In this document: positions 17,501-23,300 of the stretch, piece by piece
Numbering within the stretch: the first letter of the stretch is position 1
Layout of the letters: each line of letters starts with the position of its first letter
Program-made: the position numbers and the translations under genes
NCBI RefSeq assembly: GCF_000316575.1
Contig: NC_019682.1
Span: 1,920,001-1,984,000 of the forward strand
DNA length: 64,000 nt
From: Calothrix sp. PCC 7507
GTDB taxonomy: Bacteria > Cyanobacteriota > Cyanobacteriia > Cyanobacteriales > Nostocaceae
Reading direction: 5' to 3'
The notes under the pieces: generated by a model
Databases searched by the model: none
The model's input: the letters and a program-made list of their open reading frames with translations, nothing else
What the model was told of the DNA's origin: nothing

Positions 17501-18442
17501 GCAGGTGTGACCAAAACCGAAACCTTCACTGTCAAATCCTTTGATGGTAGTGCTAGCCAGAACATCAATATCACGGTTAATGGCGTGAATGATGCTCCAG
17601 TAGCTGCACCCGACTTGTTAAATGCAACTCAGGGGACTATATTGACGATTCCTGTTGCTACTCTGTTGAGCAACGACAGCGATGTAGACCAAGGTGATGT
17701 TTTAAGCATTACCGGAGTTAACAGTGGAGCTGGAGGCACTGCCACTTTCAGCAATAACAACACGCCTACTAACCCTGCTGATGACTTCATCACCTTTAAC
17801 CCCCTAAATCCTGGCACAGGTAACTTCCAGTACACCCTGAGTGATGGTAAGGGCGGTAGCAGCTTGGGCTTTGTCAACCTCTTGATTGGGACTCGGCAAG
17901 TAGGGAACAATAGCAACAACACCTTCACTGGCAATGCCGGGCCAGATTTCCTTGACGGTAGCGGCGGCAATGATACACTTGTGGGCAATGATGGAGATGA
18001 TACGCTGATTGGTGGCACTGGTAACGACTCGCTGAGTGGTGGTAATGGCAATGACCTACTTACCGGAGGTGCAGGAGTTGATACCCTCACTGGTGGCGTG
18101 GGTGTTGACAGGTTTATCTTCTCTGCTTTGACTGACTCACAGTTGGGTAACGTAGATCGCATCACTGATTTAGTGATTGGTACTGATATCATTGATGGGC
18201 CGAACGCCATCAGCGCCGCCAACCTCGCCAGACTAGGGGCGGTGAGTGCCTTAACTGCAAACGGAATTAGTGCGGTACTGACTAATACTACCTTTGTTGC
18301 CAATGGCGCAGCTACCTTTACTTTTGGTACTCAGACTTTCCTCGCACTCAATAATGCTACAGCAGGCTTCCAATCTGCTAACGATGCGCTGATTGAGATT
18401 ACTGGGTTTACTGGTAGTTTGACGAATTTGGCAATCATTTAA
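11507..18442 (+). CDS. Giant secreted-type adhesin: 15 FG-GAP/VCBS units, 10 VCBS (TIGR01965) repeats, cadherin-like domain, RTX repeats, bluetail-type C-terminus
   Basis: Residues about 30-865 carry fifteen units with the calcium-binding loop DxDGDGDLDLxxG followed by GTLKYYKNTGNA-like strands, which fold as beta-propeller blades. Residues 870-975 are a cadherin-like domain. Residues 978-2027 are ten ~105-residue VCBS repeats (ISGTATGAVTED ... TYSVANSAVQSLG ... ETFTVNSFDG). A further cadherin-like domain follows, then GG-N-D-type RTX nonapeptides at 2142-2200. The last ~100 residues match the bluetail-type end of cyanobacterial surface proteins. No Sec signal is present; the RTX end points to type I secretion, but no transporter gene is near. 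The frame opens at a TTG (11507); ATGs at 11531 and 11549 (MTTFNEQTG) are more likely starts. The protein is very rich in Thr, Ser and Asn. It probably acts in adhesion or matrix binding. Confidence 0.92.
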   Translation: MQSCPVSFMWKQTKMTTFNEQTGTANPFDINIILVPYNATPTFADIDSDGDLDLFIGSKDGLVRYYKNTNNANYPILVEQVGTAFLDVGIDSKPSLADIDGDGDLDLIIGEKFGTLKYYKNIGTATNPIVSEQTGSDNPFNTIDVGFYSSPTFADLDGDGDLDLVIGGDSGTLKYYKNIGNNLNPVYSEQIGINNPLNGVNVGLFSTPTFGDIDGDGDLDLLVGKFNGTFSFYRNVGNLITPIFSEQTGTANPLNGIDVGTTSAPSFADIDGDRDLDIIVGTAFGTVRYFQNNTPSVSFTLAPPSNNPLNGVVLATDTTPILVDLDSDGDLDIVSGSSNGTLAYFKNTGNAINPSYALQDIANNPFRFIDVGNNSTPALVDLDGDGDLDLVIGEAYGAVRYYRNTGNITNPLYQEQTGTNNPFNTINLLYLSSPTFADIDADGDQDVLFGNRDGILRYYKNTGNALNPVYALATGINNPFLGLNTGNSESKPTFTDVDGDGDLDLVLGEKFGEIKYFENTGSATNPKYQQVTSNNHPFNAVDVGDSSSPTLGDINGDGELDLIVGAADGTFKYYQKNTPSTQFNFIQATATDNPFGSIGTNSSWTSPAIGDIDADGDLDVFLGLDRRYFKNLGNANNPVYDEQTSTSNPFSSISPSPTGNAFVDIDGDKDLDFVTGAIDGLVRLFENTGNPRNPVYLEQTGTNNPFNGIDVGDTSAPAFADLDSDGDQDLVLGSYSLGRVLYYKNVGSAINPQYLEQTGSNNPFNQFSIPGADLVPTFTDLDQDGDQDLVVGVTTFNNTNKLFYYENTGNAINPVYIERTGTSNPLNLIGGSFTGTKPDFADLDGDGDEDLILGLRDFDTPKYYYYNRFPTAANEAVSTNQSTIVVGNVLSNDRDLDKDTLTVSQVKYNNTTIPLEQLTTLGTGQIIVNPTGTFNFDPNGGYNYLAAGVILQENFTYTISDGNGGTATAIATIAITGVNDAASISGTTTGFAIEDAAPTNLTFTGTLTVNDVDTGENKFNTTVTSANGNLGNISITPTGTWTYSVANSAVQSLAAGVIKNETFTVTSFDGTASQNITVSLIGLNDLATISGTNTGSVTGNASLTNLTTSGVLTVSDIDTGDDKLSTTVTSANGNVGSLTISQPGTWTYNVANTAVQFLRAGETKTDTFTVRSFDGTAIQTVLITINGVSDLATISGTATGAVTEDATSPNLTTIGTLTVNDPDTGDNKFNTTVTGANGNLGSLAITEAGNWTYNVANSLVQSLGVGQTKTETFTVNSFDGSATQNITITVNGVNDVASVSGTAIGAVTEDAASPNLTATGILTVSDVDTGDNKFNTTVTSANGNLGSLTITEAGVWTYDVANSAVQSLGVGQTKTETFTVNSFDGSASQNITITVNGVNDAATISGTATGAVTEDASSPNLTTTGTLTVNDVDTGDNKFNTTVTSANGNLGSLNITQAGAWTYSVANSAVQSLGAGQTKTETFTVNSFDGTASQNITVTVNGVNDAANISGTTSGFVVEDTAPITLTTTGTLTVSDVDTGENRFNTNVISANGNFGSLSITQAGVWTYSVANSAVQFLELGQAKTETFTVTSLDGTASQNITINIVGVNDNSTISGTVTGGVTEDTTSPNLTTTGILTINNVNPGNNQFNTTVTSGSGNLGSLSITQAGVWTYSVANSAVQSLGAGQTKTETFNVSSLDGTASQNITITINGVNDAASIGGTVTSFVVEDAAPVNLTTTGTLTVSDVDTGESKFNTTVTSANGNLGSLNITEAGVWTYSVANSAVQSLGVGQTKAETFTVQSFDGTSQNITLNIVGLNDSSTISGTVTGAVTEDATSPNLTATGTLTVSDVDAGDNKFNTTVTSANGNLGSLGITQAGVWTYSVANSAVQSLGVGQTKTETFTVNSFDGSASQNITITVNGVNDAATISGTATGAVTEDTASPNLTTTGTLTVNDVDTGDNKFNTTVTSANGNLGSLSITQAGAWTYTVANSAVQSLGAGVTKTETFTVKSFDGSASQNINITVNGVNDAPVAAPDLLNATQGTILTIPVATLLSNDSDVDQGDVLSITGVNSGAGGTATFSNNNTPTNPADDFITFNPLNPGTGNFQYTLSDGKGGSSLGFVNLLIGTRQVGNNSNNTFTGNAGPDFLDGSGGNDTLVGNDGDDTLIGGTGNDSLSGGNGNDLLTGGAGVDTLTGGVGVDRFIFSALTDSQLGNVDRITDLVIGTDIIDGPNAISAANLARLGAVSALTANGISAVLTNTTFVANGAATFTFGTQTFLALNNATAGFQSANDALIEITGFTGSLTNLAII
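14443..17595 (+). repeat. Intragenic tandem repeat: ten ~315-bp VCBS-coding units
   Basis: Ten units each encode one VCBS domain. Neighbouring units share long exact stretches: GTCACCAGTGCCAACGGCAA and TTTGATGGTTCTGC recur several times, and units 3, 4, 5 and 10 are especially close. Two unit types differ at the N-terminal segment (TGAVTEDATSPNL versus SGFVVEDAAPVNL), and their order is mixed. This suggests expansion by unequal recombination followed by partial homogenisation. Confidence 0.85.
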
Positions 18443-18473
18443 ACAAAGAGAGAGCGATCGCACTTCGGGTAAA

Positions 18474-18570
18474 CTAGTGGTTTGTCAATTTTGTTTTGAG
18501 GGGTTTTTGGTAGTGCGGGCCGAAAAGCCCGCGTGAGCGAGACGCTCACACTACAGTCCCTCATTTCAAC
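18474..18570 (+). repeat. 97-bp dispersed element, copy 1
   Basis: The segment begins CTAGTGGTTTGTCAATTTTG and ends ACAGTCCCTCATTTCAAC, with internal hairpins GTGCGGGC/GCCCGC and GTGAGCG/CGCTCAC. The reverse complement at 44973-45069 appears identical over all 97 positions. Placed right after the adhesin stop codon, the GC-rich stem could also end transcription. Confidence 0.88.
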
Positions 18571-18600
18571 TAGAGGTGCGATCGTATTTCTCTATTTTCT

Positions 18601-18815
18601 CTTCCTTGTAACAGCTTCCGTCATCCCTGCAAAAGCTCCCGTCAAGACGTTTCCGTATTCCACGCAGCCTGTAACAGCTTCCGTCATCCCTGCAAAAGCT
18701 TCCGTCAAGACGTTTCCGTATTCCGCGCAGCCTGTAGCAGCTCCCGCCTTCCCTGCAAAAGCTTCCGTCAAGACGTTTTCGTATTCCGCGCAGCCTGTAG
18801 TAGCTCCCGCCTTCA
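18601..18815. repeat. Minisatellite array B, about 63-bp units
   Basis: About three and a half units combine TTCCGTCATCCCTGCAAAAG, CTTCCGTCAAGACGTTTCCG and TATTCCGCGCAGCCTGTA. The array ends in CACGTTATCAGAAACAAACT, as array A does. A minus-strand frame (18816 to 18592) would encode a 74-residue peptide with repeats of the type EYGNVLTEAFAGMTEAVTGC. Whether it is translated is unknown; no good ribosome binding site precedes it. Confidence 0.8.
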
Positions 18816-18890
18816 CGTTATCAGAAACAAACTGGCGTTAAACCTATTTTCACGTAAATAGAATACGTTTTTAGGGCACAGCAGTACTCA

Positions 18891-19092
18891 TTGGTGTCAA
18901 CTTAGCGCGAAACCCTTGTCCCGCCTCAGAATGAATTCTGAGTCTCATAACAAAAGTCATCTCAAGATTACTAAAAATTCTCACTTAATCCCCAGTTTAC
19001 TTGAGTAAACTTTGCCTATCAGCCCTTCGACTCCGCTCAGGGCTGGTGTGTCAGCGAACAAATAAGCCATCTGTAGCTTAAGTTGACACCAA
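18891..19092 (-). repeat. MITE-like element, copy 4 (14-bp perfect TIR)
   Basis: TTGGTGTCAACTTA at 18891-18904 is the exact reverse complement of TAAGTTGACACCAA at 19079-19092. The first 30 bp (GTGTCAACTTAGCGCGAAAC) match the right end of the copies at 3157 and 28668 in reverse orientation, but the interior is unrelated to theirs. It contains a CCCTTCGACTCCGCTCAGGG palindrome. Confidence 0.85.
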
Positions 19093-19254
19093 CGTGCTGT
19101 GCTACTACAAAAAATGTGGTTTAAAGAGATAAAAACTCGTGTAAATCACTTAAATTTTCGGTTTGGGCGAAACATCAATAATTTTCCGGATGACAACTTT
19201 TTTCACAATTGTCCACTATGGAGTCATGGAAAGTTTCAAGAATGAGTATTAATT

Positions 19255-19617
19255 ATGGCAAGACAAAAACGTAATTCACGTACACTAGACAAAGCTGAAA
19301 TTCGTCTAGCAAGCATTAAATCTATCAGTCCAACTCTCGATGTCGGAGAGGGTTTGACGGTCAAAGATTACACTCAAAAAATTGAAGACCTGCGAAAATC
19401 GCTAGAAGCATACAATACCACCCTCTCTACTATTGATGTGTTACTAACCCAGATAGTCGAAAATGAAAAAGATTTGGCAGACTATTCTGATAAGATACTG
19501 CGTGGTATTGCTTACAAGTTCGGTAATAATAGCCATGAGTATCAGATGGCTGGAGGTATTCGGAAAAGCGAGCGCAAGCGTGGTGTCCGTCAAAGTGTGG
19601 TGTTGACTACAAGCTAA
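19255..19617 (+). CDS. Small basic coiled-coil protein, paralogue of the gene at 63753
   Basis: The 120-residue protein begins MARQKRNSRTLDKAEIRLAS, then KSISPTLDVGEG and two long predicted helices. It ends in a short basic tail containing a YKFGNNSHEYQMAGG motif followed by RKSERKR. The N-terminal 80 residues align with the partial protein at 63753: both start M-x-R-x-(K)R-x-SR-x-L-x-KAE-x-R and share I-x-PT-x-D-x-G and YNT-x-L-x-x-ID. The family is not one I can name. The helical, charged build suggests a structural or nucleic-acid-associated role, which is only a guess. It is monocistronic, preceded by repeats and followed by a hairpin. Confidence 0.75.
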   Translation: MARQKRNSRTLDKAEIRLASIKSISPTLDVGEGLTVKDYTQKIEDLRKSLEAYNTTLSTIDVLLTQIVENEKDLADYSDKILRGIAYKFGNNSHEYQMAGGIRKSERKRGVRQSVVLTTS

Positions 19618-19636
19618 GGCGGCATAGTGTCACCCA

Positions 19637-19667
19637 GATCCCTGACTTTTTGAAAAAGTCGGGGATC
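19637..19667 (+). terminator. Hairpin after the small coiled-coil gene
   Basis: GATCCCTGACTTTTT is followed by AAAAAGTCGGGGATC, a strong stem with one G-T pair about 20 bp after the stop codon. It has no downstream T-run. The sequence is also a dispersed repeat in cyanobacteria, so its terminator role is tentative. Confidence 0.5.
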
Positions 19668-19710
19668 TATAGCGTTTCTCGCTCCAGTAAGGTACGGTCT
19701 AAAATAATTA

Positions 19711-19740
19711 AACGCAGATAAACGCAGATAAACGCAGATA
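19711..19740 (+). repeat. Three exact copies of AACGCAGATA
   Basis: The decamer AACGCAGATA repeats three times in direct tandem. It is a common cyanobacterial spacer repeat with no visible function here. Confidence 0.8.
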
Positions 19741-19889
19741 AATTTGTACTTCAGTAGCCTAGGAAAGGCTATAATGGCAGCTAAATATAATTCAATACGG
19801 TTCAGTTAGAGCTAAAAACCTGATTTTGCGTAGTAGCGCAGCAACCTTAATTTGCTGGGTTCAAAAAATAGACATACCATAATTGGAGA

Positions 19890-21350
19890 CTAATATATAG
19901 GTAGACTGAGGGTAAAAGCAGTCTGATTGGGTGGTGTGCAGTCAAGGGTAAGCTTACCATCGTGAGCAATGGTAATTTCTCGTGCCAGACTGAGTCCTAG
20001 TCCTGTTCCCTCGACTTTTCGGGTTCTGGCTGGATCTCCGCGATAGAAGCGGTCAAAAATACGATCGCGATCGCTATCTGGAATGTCTTGAGAAGAATTG
20101 CTAATGGTGACTAATACTGTCTTTCCTTGTTGTCGTCCATGAATTCGCAGCCAGCCATCTGGCACGTTATATTTAATCGCATTGCTAAACAGGTTTTGCA
20201 AGACTTGGGTGAGTAAATCGCGATCGCCTTTTACCCGCAATGCAACCACAATTTCTGCTTGCACTTCTAGATGGGGTGCTAAGAGTTCCATATCTTCTAG
20301 CATCTCGGCTAGGATATCAGATAAATTTACCTCAACTCGATATAAACTCATTTGTCCAGCATCTGCTAGAGACAGCAACGAAAGCTTGCGGACTATTCCA
20401 CTGAGGCGGCACACTTCATCTAATAGATTGCTGAAAGTTTGTTGTATCTCTGATCCTGGTTCAGCGTTTTGTAGAGTTTGTTCTAGTTCACCTTGCAAAA
20501 TTGCCAAGGGTGTCTTAAGTTCATGGGCTGCATCCCCACTGAAGCGAGAAGCTTGCTTAAAACTGCGTTCCAGGCGTTCTAGCATCTGATTAAACACCTG
20601 AATCAATTCTAAAAATTCCGTATCTGTTGCAGTGGTAGGCACTCTTTGATCCAAACCTTTAACTGTTACTTGCCGAATAGCAATAACTAACTGCCGGACG
20701 GGACGTAAAGCACCATAAGATAGCCACCATGCACTACCAGTAATGAGCAGCAGGACGACGGGTATGGCAATCATGAACACATCACGGATAATGTTCATCT
20801 CTCGATTAATTCCATCCAAGCTGACAGCGATCGCTACTTGGAACTGAGGAAGAGCGATCGCACCGATGCGCCAGGTTCCTGCGGTTGTGCGTTGAGTCAC
20901 TAATCGCGGACGAGGCGGTGTCATATTAAGTGGGCGATCAAGACGGAATGGTGGTCTTTCTGGGGGTTGCTGTGTTGTAAAATTGGGGGGTGGAAATGGC
21001 ATCGGTAATAGCTGGGGGCGTGGAGGCCACACACCGTTTAAGTTAAAATCAGCAGACCAGCGATCGGATTGATAAACTGTCTTGCCATCTTTATCTATTA
21101 CTAAAAGAGCAATCGGAGTTTCTCCATCTATTCCCAATTCAAAAGATAATAAGTTTTCATAAGACTGCCAAATATCATTGACTAGCGGGCGGGGACGAAT
21201 CAACAAAGCTTCCAGTTTGGCATTCAGGCGACTAACTTTAGCCTCGTAAATTAGCCACCAAGAAATAGAACCAAACCCAGCTAACGCAGCACCAGCTAGC
21301 ATGGCAAATAACAACGCTATTCGCAGTCGAAAAGAACGCAAATGGGGCAT
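19890..21350 (-). CDS. Sensor histidine kinase
   Basis: The 486-residue kinase has a membrane span at residues about 8-30. A ~155-residue extracytoplasmic sensor domain with a Pro-rich segment follows, then a second span near 190-212, a HAMP region, a HisKA domain with the phosphorylated His in DAAHELKTPLAIL, and an ATPase domain (N-box NLFSNAIKYN, G2 box GTGLGLSLA). It should sense an envelope signal and phosphorylate the response regulator encoded upstream (21477-22175); the two genes form one unit. The start ATG sits at the edge of a GGGGACTGGGGATTGGGG repeat. Confidence 0.93.
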   Translation of the reverse strand: MPHLRSFRLRIALLFAMLAGAALAGFGSISWWLIYEAKVSRLNAKLEALLIRPRPLVNDIWQSYENLLSFELGIDGETPIALLVIDKDGKTVYQSDRWSADFNLNGVWPPRPQLLPMPFPPPNFTTQQPPERPPFRLDRPLNMTPPRPRLVTQRTTAGTWRIGAIALPQFQVAIAVSLDGINREMNIIRDVFMIAIPVVLLLITGSAWWLSYGALRPVRQLVIAIRQVTVKGLDQRVPTTATDTEFLELIQVFNQMLERLERSFKQASRFSGDAAHELKTPLAILQGELEQTLQNAEPGSEIQQTFSNLLDEVCRLSGIVRKLSLLSLADAGQMSLYRVEVNLSDILAEMLEDMELLAPHLEVQAEIVVALRVKGDRDLLTQVLQNLFSNAIKYNVPDGWLRIHGRQQGKTVLVTISNSSQDIPDSDRDRIFDRFYRGDPARTRKVEGTGLGLSLAREITIAHDGKLTLDCTPPNQTAFTLSLPIY

Positions 21351-21476
21351 GGGGACTGGGGATTGGGGATTGAGGGCAGGGGGCAGGGGGCAGGGGGCAG
21401 GGGGCAGGGGGAGAAATAACTCTTGACTTTTGACTTTTGACTCTTGACTCTTGACCCTTAACTCTTGACCCTTAAC
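21351..21476. repeat. Simple repeats between response-regulator and kinase genes
   Basis: The 126-bp gap is made of heptamer repeats (GGGGCAG five times, about 21374-21411) followed by TTGACTTTTGACTCTTGAC-type heptamers. Both are standard Nostoc spacer repeats. The gap separates two genes that are normally adjacent or overlapping, so it may have been expanded by repeats. Confidence 0.75.
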
Positions 21477-22175
21477 TCATGATTGCGAATTACGAAAACG
21501 ATAACCAACTCCCCGGACGCTTTCAATCCAACTTAAACCAGTAATTGAGTCAATCTTTTTGCGAATCCTTTGAATACACACATCAACGATATTGGTATTA
21601 GGATTGAAATCATAGCCCCACACATGTTCTAAGATTTGGGTGCGGGTAAAAACTCTGCCAGGCGATCGCATTAAGTATTCCAGCAAATTGAATTCACGTG
21701 TGGTAAGTTCGACAATCTGTCCATCACAAGTAACTTCCCGCGTGATTCGATCCAGCTTCAGTGGGCCAACACTGAGCGCATTTTGGCGTAGGCGTAGCCC
21801 GTCGTAGACATCGCCTACACTCCGTCTGACTACAGCGTGAATTCGCGCTGCTAATTCTTCGACGAAAAACGGTTTGGCAATATAGTCATCGGCTCCCAAG
21901 TTTAACCCTTCCAGGCGATCGTCTAGTTCATTGCGAGCCGTTAACAAAATCACGGGAGTATTCCGCCCTGATCGTCGCAGTTGTTTGAGAATCGATAATC
22001 CATCTTTTCCCGGCACCATAATATCAAGGACGATCGCGTCATATTCATTGTCTAATGCCCGCAGATATCCCTCATCACCGTTATCACAGTAGTCTACGAC
22101 AAACCCTTGCTCCTTCAATCCAGCCCGGACAAAGTTAGCAATCTTTGCTTCATCTTCGACAAACAGAATGTTCAC
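21477..22175 (-). CDS. OmpR/PhoB-family response regulator
   Basis: Residues 1-120 form a receiver domain with the acidic pocket in LFVEDEAKI, the phosphoacceptor Asp in IVLDIMVPGKDG and the Lys in DDYIAKPFF. Residues about 140-230 are a winged-helix DNA-binding domain (LTTREFNLLEYLMRSPGRVF, HVWGYDFNPNTNIVDVCIQR). It starts at a GTG. The linker between the domains (SVGDVYDGLRLRQNA) is encoded by a dispersed palindromic repeat, AGCCCGTCGTAGACATCGCC. It is the partner of the histidine kinase downstream, and the pair controls unknown targets. Confidence 0.93.
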   Translation of the reverse strand: MNILFVEDEAKIANFVRAGLKEQGFVVDYCDNGDEGYLRALDNEYDAIVLDIMVPGKDGLSILKQLRRSGRNTPVILLTARNELDDRLEGLNLGADDYIAKPFFVEELAARIHAVVRRSVGDVYDGLRLRQNALSVGPLKLDRITREVTCDGQIVELTTREFNLLEYLMRSPGRVFTRTQILEHVWGYDFNPNTNIVDVCIQRIRKKIDSITGLSWIESVRGVGYRFRNSQS

Positions 22176-22704
22176 TTAATTGTTTGATAAAAGTAGGCGA
22201 TCGTTGAATACGTAAGCCTTACATAGGTGTCACAGTAGGCTGTTGACTTTGTACGAAATTAGCTAAAAATTATCATGCAATTTTTGTGTTTACCACACTC
22301 AGTACTGAGTGCTGAGTCCTGAGTCCTGAGTAAATTTAAGTACTGAGTACTTTTGCACTATGGTTAATGCCCTGCCCCGTGTGGGCGGAATCTTTTAATC
22401 GGGAGAAGGTTGATACCCCACCCCTCTCCTGTCGGAGACGCGCAAGGGACGTGGGTGGTATTTTTAACTCAGCACTCAGCACTCGGAACTCAGCACTTTT
22501 CATCGTAGGGGCATCGGCACTGCCGTGCCCTGATGAGAACGTTAACTACGACTATGATTTTGGATGATGCATTTTGGGCTGAAAACCTTCAGAGTCAAAA
22601 CCCTAGTGTCACAGTCCAAGAATGGTGCGTGACGCTATAAGTCCTGAGTCTACGTACAGAGTTTTGTCGTAGCGTCACACACCCTACAAAGACTGAACAC
22701 CGAG
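22176..22704. other. Spacer of dispersed repeats, no gene
   Basis: The region contains tandem GAGTGCTGAGTCCTGAGTCC units at about 22300-22330, CAGCACTCAGCACTC units near 22470 and a GTAGGGGCATCGGCACTGCC palindrome near 22505. It also has two copies of a GTGTCACAG/GCGTGACGC-type motif near 22610-22680. The promoter of the response-regulator gene must lie at its left end. Confidence 0.6.
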
Positions 22705-23235
22705 TTAGGTTAGTGCATAAGTCTGAGTTGGATGATTTTTCGCCAGTTCAGCGGGGGTTATATACTCATAGTGTTCAAAGGGTTGGTGAATCCAGGGGTT
22801 ATCTGCCAGATAATCAATATAATAATCCGGTTTGATAACTGAACAAGCTTTATACCAAAGTACAGCGGTGCGAATTTCTTCGATGGGGAAACCAGCATTT
22901 TGCTTAAGCCAAGGGATTGTCTCTTGGAGTGTGATTCCAGAGTCTACAAGGTCGTCTACTAAAAGAATCCGCGAACCTAGATTTTCGGTGGTCATTGTCA
23001 AGTGACGAGAAACGGTTAAACTAGCTCTTTCTTGTTTACCAGGACCACTGTAAGATGATGTTGCTAAAATTGCTAGCGGTTGCTGGTATATACGGGATAG
23101 AATGTCTCCCACACGCAATCCGCCTCTGGCAAGACAGACAATCTGATTAAACTCCCAGCCGGATTGGTAAATCTGAACTGCCAATTGTTCAATTTTCTGA
23201 TGATAATCTGACCAAGAAACGTAAAGGTCTGACAT
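22705..23235 (-). CDS. Phosphoribosyltransferase (Gpt/xanthine-hypoxanthine type)
   Basis: The PRPP-binding motif ILLVDDLVDSGITLQ is intact, preceded by the ARGGLRVGDILSR loop typical of purine-salvage phosphoribosyltransferases. The 176-residue size fits enzymes that join hypoxanthine, xanthine or guanine to PRPP. The exact base cannot be told from sequence. An upstream TTG (23268) is possible, but the ATG at 23235 (MSDLYVSW) is likelier. The gene is divergent from the transporter at 23301, with 65 bp between the starts, so the two may share regulation. Confidence 0.85.
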   Translation of the reverse strand: MSDLYVSWSDYHQKIEQLAVQIYQSGWEFNQIVCLARGGLRVGDILSRIYQQPLAILATSSYSGPGKQERASLTVSRHLTMTTENLGSRILLVDDLVDSGITLQETIPWLKQNAGFPIEEIRTAVLWYKACSVIKPDYYIDYLADNPWIHQPFEHYEYITPAELAKNHPTQTYALT

Positions 23236-23300
23236 AAAACAGTAGTGATTGGGTAATACTGAAGGCAAAGTTTTTATCTTAATATGAGTTCAAAGCGTTT

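Larger units (their letters stand above)
18443..19254. other. Repeat-rich spacer downstream of the adhesin gene
   Basis: No gene is supported here. In order it contains a 97-bp dispersed element (18474-18570), minisatellite array B (18601-18815), and a MITE with 14-bp terminal repeats (18891-19092). About 160 bp of AT-rich sequence then probably holds the promoter of the small coiled-coil gene. Confidence 0.7.
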
